Source of the DNA: Deltaproteobacteria bacterium | GTDB lineage: Bacteria; Desulfobacterota; Desulfarculia; Adiutricales; Adiutricaceae | Assembly (NCBI GenBank): GCA_031279525.1 | Contig: JAITIH010000341.1 | Location: 1 to 7,065 of the forward strand | Direction: 5' to 3' | DNA length: 7,065 bases | Shown: one piece after another, positions 5,402-7,065 of the stretch | Layout: each line of letters starts with the position of its first letter | How positions within the stretch are numbered: the stretch's first letter is position 1 | Program-made: the position numbers and the translations under genes | Notes under the pieces: generated by a model | The model's input: the letters and a program-made list of their open reading frames with translations, nothing else | The model's database searches: none | What the model was told of the DNA's origin: nothing

Positions 5402-5434
5402 GGGAAGAGCGATTCTTCCCTGCTCCCTATTTTT
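5402..5434 (+). terminator. Perfect hairpin followed at a distance by T-tract
   Basis: GGGAAGA (5402-5408) and TCTTCCC (5414-5420) form a seven-pair stem with a five-base loop. TTTTT follows at 5430-5434, nine bases after the stem, which is further than usual for intrinsic termination. An alternative GAGC/GCTC pairing (5407-5410 with 5422-5425) brings a stem closer to the T-tract. It may end transcripts from the 5059-5088 promoter before pgi, or act as a leader hairpin. Confidence 0.3.
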
Positions 5435-5543
5435 AAAGTAGCTAAATCAAGGCCATTAATAAAGTTAAAAAACGTCGTTTAGGTGGAAATAAGTTTTTAT
5501 TTTGACCGGCCTGGGGCGACTTTCGAGGATCAAGGGAGGCGAC

Positions 5544-5627
5544 ATGGTTCCCCTTGTGGGGAATTATCTTCGGTCTAGCGAGGTTTGGAAATGGCGGACG
5601 AAAGCAAAAAAGCGTCCAGTTTCTTAA
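5544..5627 (+). CDS. 27-codon upstream ORF overlapping start of pgi
   Basis: ATG at 5544 follows AAGGGAGG (5533-5540 region) with about five bases of spacing, the strongest ribosome site in the window. The frame (starting MVPLVGNYLRSSEVW, ending KKRPVS) stops at TAA 5625-5627, after crossing the pgi ribosome site and its first twelve codons in another frame. A hairpin, TTCCCC-TTGT-GGGGAA (5548-5563), sits in its first codons. It could be a leader peptide whose translation affects pgi initiation. The pgi frame has a TAG at 5576-5578, so it cannot be an N-terminal extension of pgi without a frameshift. There is no evidence that the peptide is made. Confidence 0.35.
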   Translation: MVPLVGNYLRSSEVWKWRTKAKKRPVS

Positions 5628-7015
5628 AAGTCGATTGGAACGGCTTGACTAGCGAGGCGGTGGGCCCGGCGGGCCTTAGCCCCGACGACCTGGCCTCCTT
5701 AAAGGGGCCTCTGGCCGCCGCCTTAAAGGACGTCTGGAACCAGCGGAAAAAAGGGAAGCTGGCCTTTTGGGATCTTTCGGCCGATCGGCGATTGGCCCAA
5801 GAGAGCAAAAAGCTGGCCGCCTGGGGTCGGAAGAAATTTCAGGACGCGGTGGTTTTAGGCATTGGCGGCAGCGCCCTAGGGGCCTCGGCTATTTTCACGG
5901 CCTTAAAGCCCTTAAACCATAACCGGCTCTCGGACAAGAAAAGGGGCTGGCCGCGCCTTTGGGTGGCCGACAACGTCGATCCCGAGGGGTTCGCGGCCCT
6001 TTTGGAGACCTTGGACCCCGAGACGACCATTTTTAACGTCATTTCCAAAAGCGGGGCCACGGCCGAGACCATGAGCCAGTTCATGATCGCCTACGACTGG
6101 CTGAGAAAGCGCCTCAAAAAGCCCACCTTGGCCGACCATCTTTTGGTGACCACCGACCCGGAAAGTGGGGTCTTAAGGAAGATCGTCGAGGCTAAAGGCT
6201 TACTGGCCTGGCCCGTGCCCCAGGCGGTGGGGGGCCGCTTTTCCGTCCTTTCGGCCGTGGGCCTGGTGCCCCTGGCCTTGGTCGGGGTCGACGTGGCGGG
6301 GCTTTTGGAAGGGGCCGCGGCCGCGGCCGCGGACGGCCTCAAACCCCCGGCTAGCAACAAGGCGGCCATCTTGGCCGGCCTCAACTGGCTCATGGCCGCC
6401 AAAAAAGGCCGCGGATCTTTGGTTTTAGTCCCCTACGCCGACTCCTTGGCTAAAGTGGCCGACTGGTTCAACCAGCTGTGGAACGAGTCTTTGGGCAAAG
6501 CCCACAAACTGGACGGCTCGCCCAACCAGGCCGGCCAGACGGCCCTAAAGGCCTTAGGGGTCACCGACCAGCATAGCCAGCTGCAGACGTGGATGGAGGG
6601 GCCCCAGGACAAGACCGTCATGTTCTTGGGGGTGGAAGAGTTCAGGACCGACCTGACCATCCCGGCCATCTTTAAGGAGTACGAGGCCCTGGCCTACTTA
6701 GGCGGCCAGACTTTGGGCTCTTTATTGGCCAGCGAGCTGAAGGGCACGGCCCAGGCCCTGACCGAAAACGGCCGGCCCAACCTTTCCTTGAGCCTGCCGG
6801 CCGTGACTCCCCAGGCGGTGGGCTATCTCATCCAGACCTTGGAGATGGCCACGGCCATATCCGGGAGCCTTTACGGGGTCGACCCCTTAGACCAGCCCGG
6901 GGTGGAGCTGGGTAAGAAGTTCACCTACGGCCTCATGGGCCGGGCCGGGTTTGACGACTTTTTAAGCCGCTACGAACAAGGCTCGCGAGCCAGGAAAAAA
7001 TATATTCTCCCGTGA
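5591..7015 (+). CDS. pgi: Glucose-6-phosphate isomerase
   Basis: A 474-residue cytoplasmic enzyme that interconverts glucose-6-phosphate and fructose-6-phosphate at the top of glycolysis/gluconeogenesis. It belongs to the shorter bacterial PGI group (about 450-500 residues rather than ~550). I prefer the ATG at 5591, with GAGG seven bases upstream, over the in-frame TTG at 5585. Visible landmarks are LGIGGSALGASA (89-100), the phosphosugar-binding SKSGATAET (152-160), GGRFSVLS (214-221, first PGI signature), QLWNESLGK (295-303) with catalytic base Glu299, TDQHSQ with His328, and YGVDPLDQPGVELGKKF (428-444, second signature) with catalytic Lys442. An Ala-rich loop (241-247) is coded by GCG/GCC repeats. 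All key residues are present, so it should be functional. It stands alone on this strand with a long leader region, and its expression may be affected by the upstream ORF and hairpins. Confidence 0.97.
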   Translation: MADESKKASSFLKVDWNGLTSEAVGPAGLSPDDLASLKGPLAAALKDVWNQRKKGKLAFWDLSADRRLAQESKKLAAWGRKKFQDAVVLGIGGSALGASAIFTALKPLNHNRLSDKKRGWPRLWVADNVDPEGFAALLETLDPETTIFNVISKSGATAETMSQFMIAYDWLRKRLKKPTLADHLLVTTDPESGVLRKIVEAKGLLAWPVPQAVGGRFSVLSAVGLVPLALVGVDVAGLLEGAAAAAADGLKPPASNKAAILAGLNWLMAAKKGRGSLVLVPYADSLAKVADWFNQLWNESLGKAHKLDGSPNQAGQTALKALGVTDQHSQLQTWMEGPQDKTVMFLGVEEFRTDLTIPAIFKEYEALAYLGGQTLGSLLASELKGTAQALTENGRPNLSLSLPAVTPQAVGYLIQTLEMATAISGSLYGVDPLDQPGVELGKKFTYGLMGRAGFDDFLSRYEQGSRARKKYILP

Positions 7016-7040
7016 GCTCGAACTTGGCAATCCGGGCTGA

Positions 7041-7062
7041 GGGGGGAGGGCCCCCTCCCCCC
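7041..7062 (+). terminator. G-run/C-run hairpin after pgi, at window edge
   Basis: GGGGGGAG (7041-7048) pairs perfectly with CTCCCCCC (7055-7062) around a six-base loop, starting 25 bases after the pgi stop. The position and stability suit an intrinsic terminator, but the window ends three bases later, so the T-tract that would confirm it cannot be seen. The sequence is symmetric and could serve a convergent gene as well. Confidence 0.5.
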
Positions 7063-7065
7063 CCG

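Noticed and set aside
5502..5530. TTGACC at 5502 as pgi promoter
   Set aside because: The bases 17-18 positions downstream (GAGGAT region) are a poor -10, and the spacing would place the start within the upstream ORF's ribosome site area.
5544..5590. Longer pgi product starting at 5544
   Set aside because: The 5544 ATG is in a different frame, and the pgi frame has a TAG at 5576-5578; it would need a frameshift for which there is no slippery site.

Overview
The window looks like a bacterial chromosome segment where one end of an accessory (probably anti-phage) locus meets ordinary housekeeping genes. The housekeeping genes are GC-rich, full of GGCC/AAGG words, and use ATG or GTG starts with recognisable Shine-Dalgarno sites. 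The short 474-aa phosphoglucose isomerase and the overall style would fit a deltaproteobacterial (Desulfobacterota-like) Gram-negative. That is only an impression; nothing here fixes the taxonomy.

Layout. (1) 2-862, + strand: the 3' end of a gene that enters from the left. It encodes the C-terminus of a DUF499-type ATPase and is visibly AT-richer than the rest. (2) 863-1085: a convergent intergenic spacer with two and a half copies of an imperfect ~30-bp repeat. (3) 4489 down to 1086, - strand: a tight gene cluster in the order orf67, orf62, malQ (4-alpha-glucanotransferase), orf134, six-TM membrane protein. Spacing is 6 bp, a TGATG overlap, 70 bp and 5 bp. A near-perfect 22-bp palindrome lies just upstream of the first gene, and a candidate internal promoter sits between malQ and orf134. 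(4) 4490-5590: a 1.1-kb divergent intergenic region. It holds one doubtful Lys/Arg-rich ORF, a good sigma70-like promoter, and directly downstream a ~200-nt segment whose two ends can pair and which encloses two strong hairpins. This is a candidate structured RNA. A further hairpin and a 27-codon upstream ORF with a strong ribosome site follow. (5) 5591-7015, + strand: pgi (glucose-6-phosphate isomerase), then a G-run/C-run hairpin at the window edge.

Function. MalQ rearranges alpha-1,4-glucans, and PGI interconverts glucose-6-phosphate and fructose-6-phosphate. The pair suggests a small carbohydrate/glycogen metabolism neighbourhood, but they are divergent and the three small proteins and the membrane protein have no function I recognise. 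The DUF499 fragment is unrelated to this; its partner genes, if any, lie left of the window. The observations most worth following are the structured RNA candidate, the short ORF overlapping pgi, the small-protein/malQ coupling, and whatever defence locus lies upstream of base 1.
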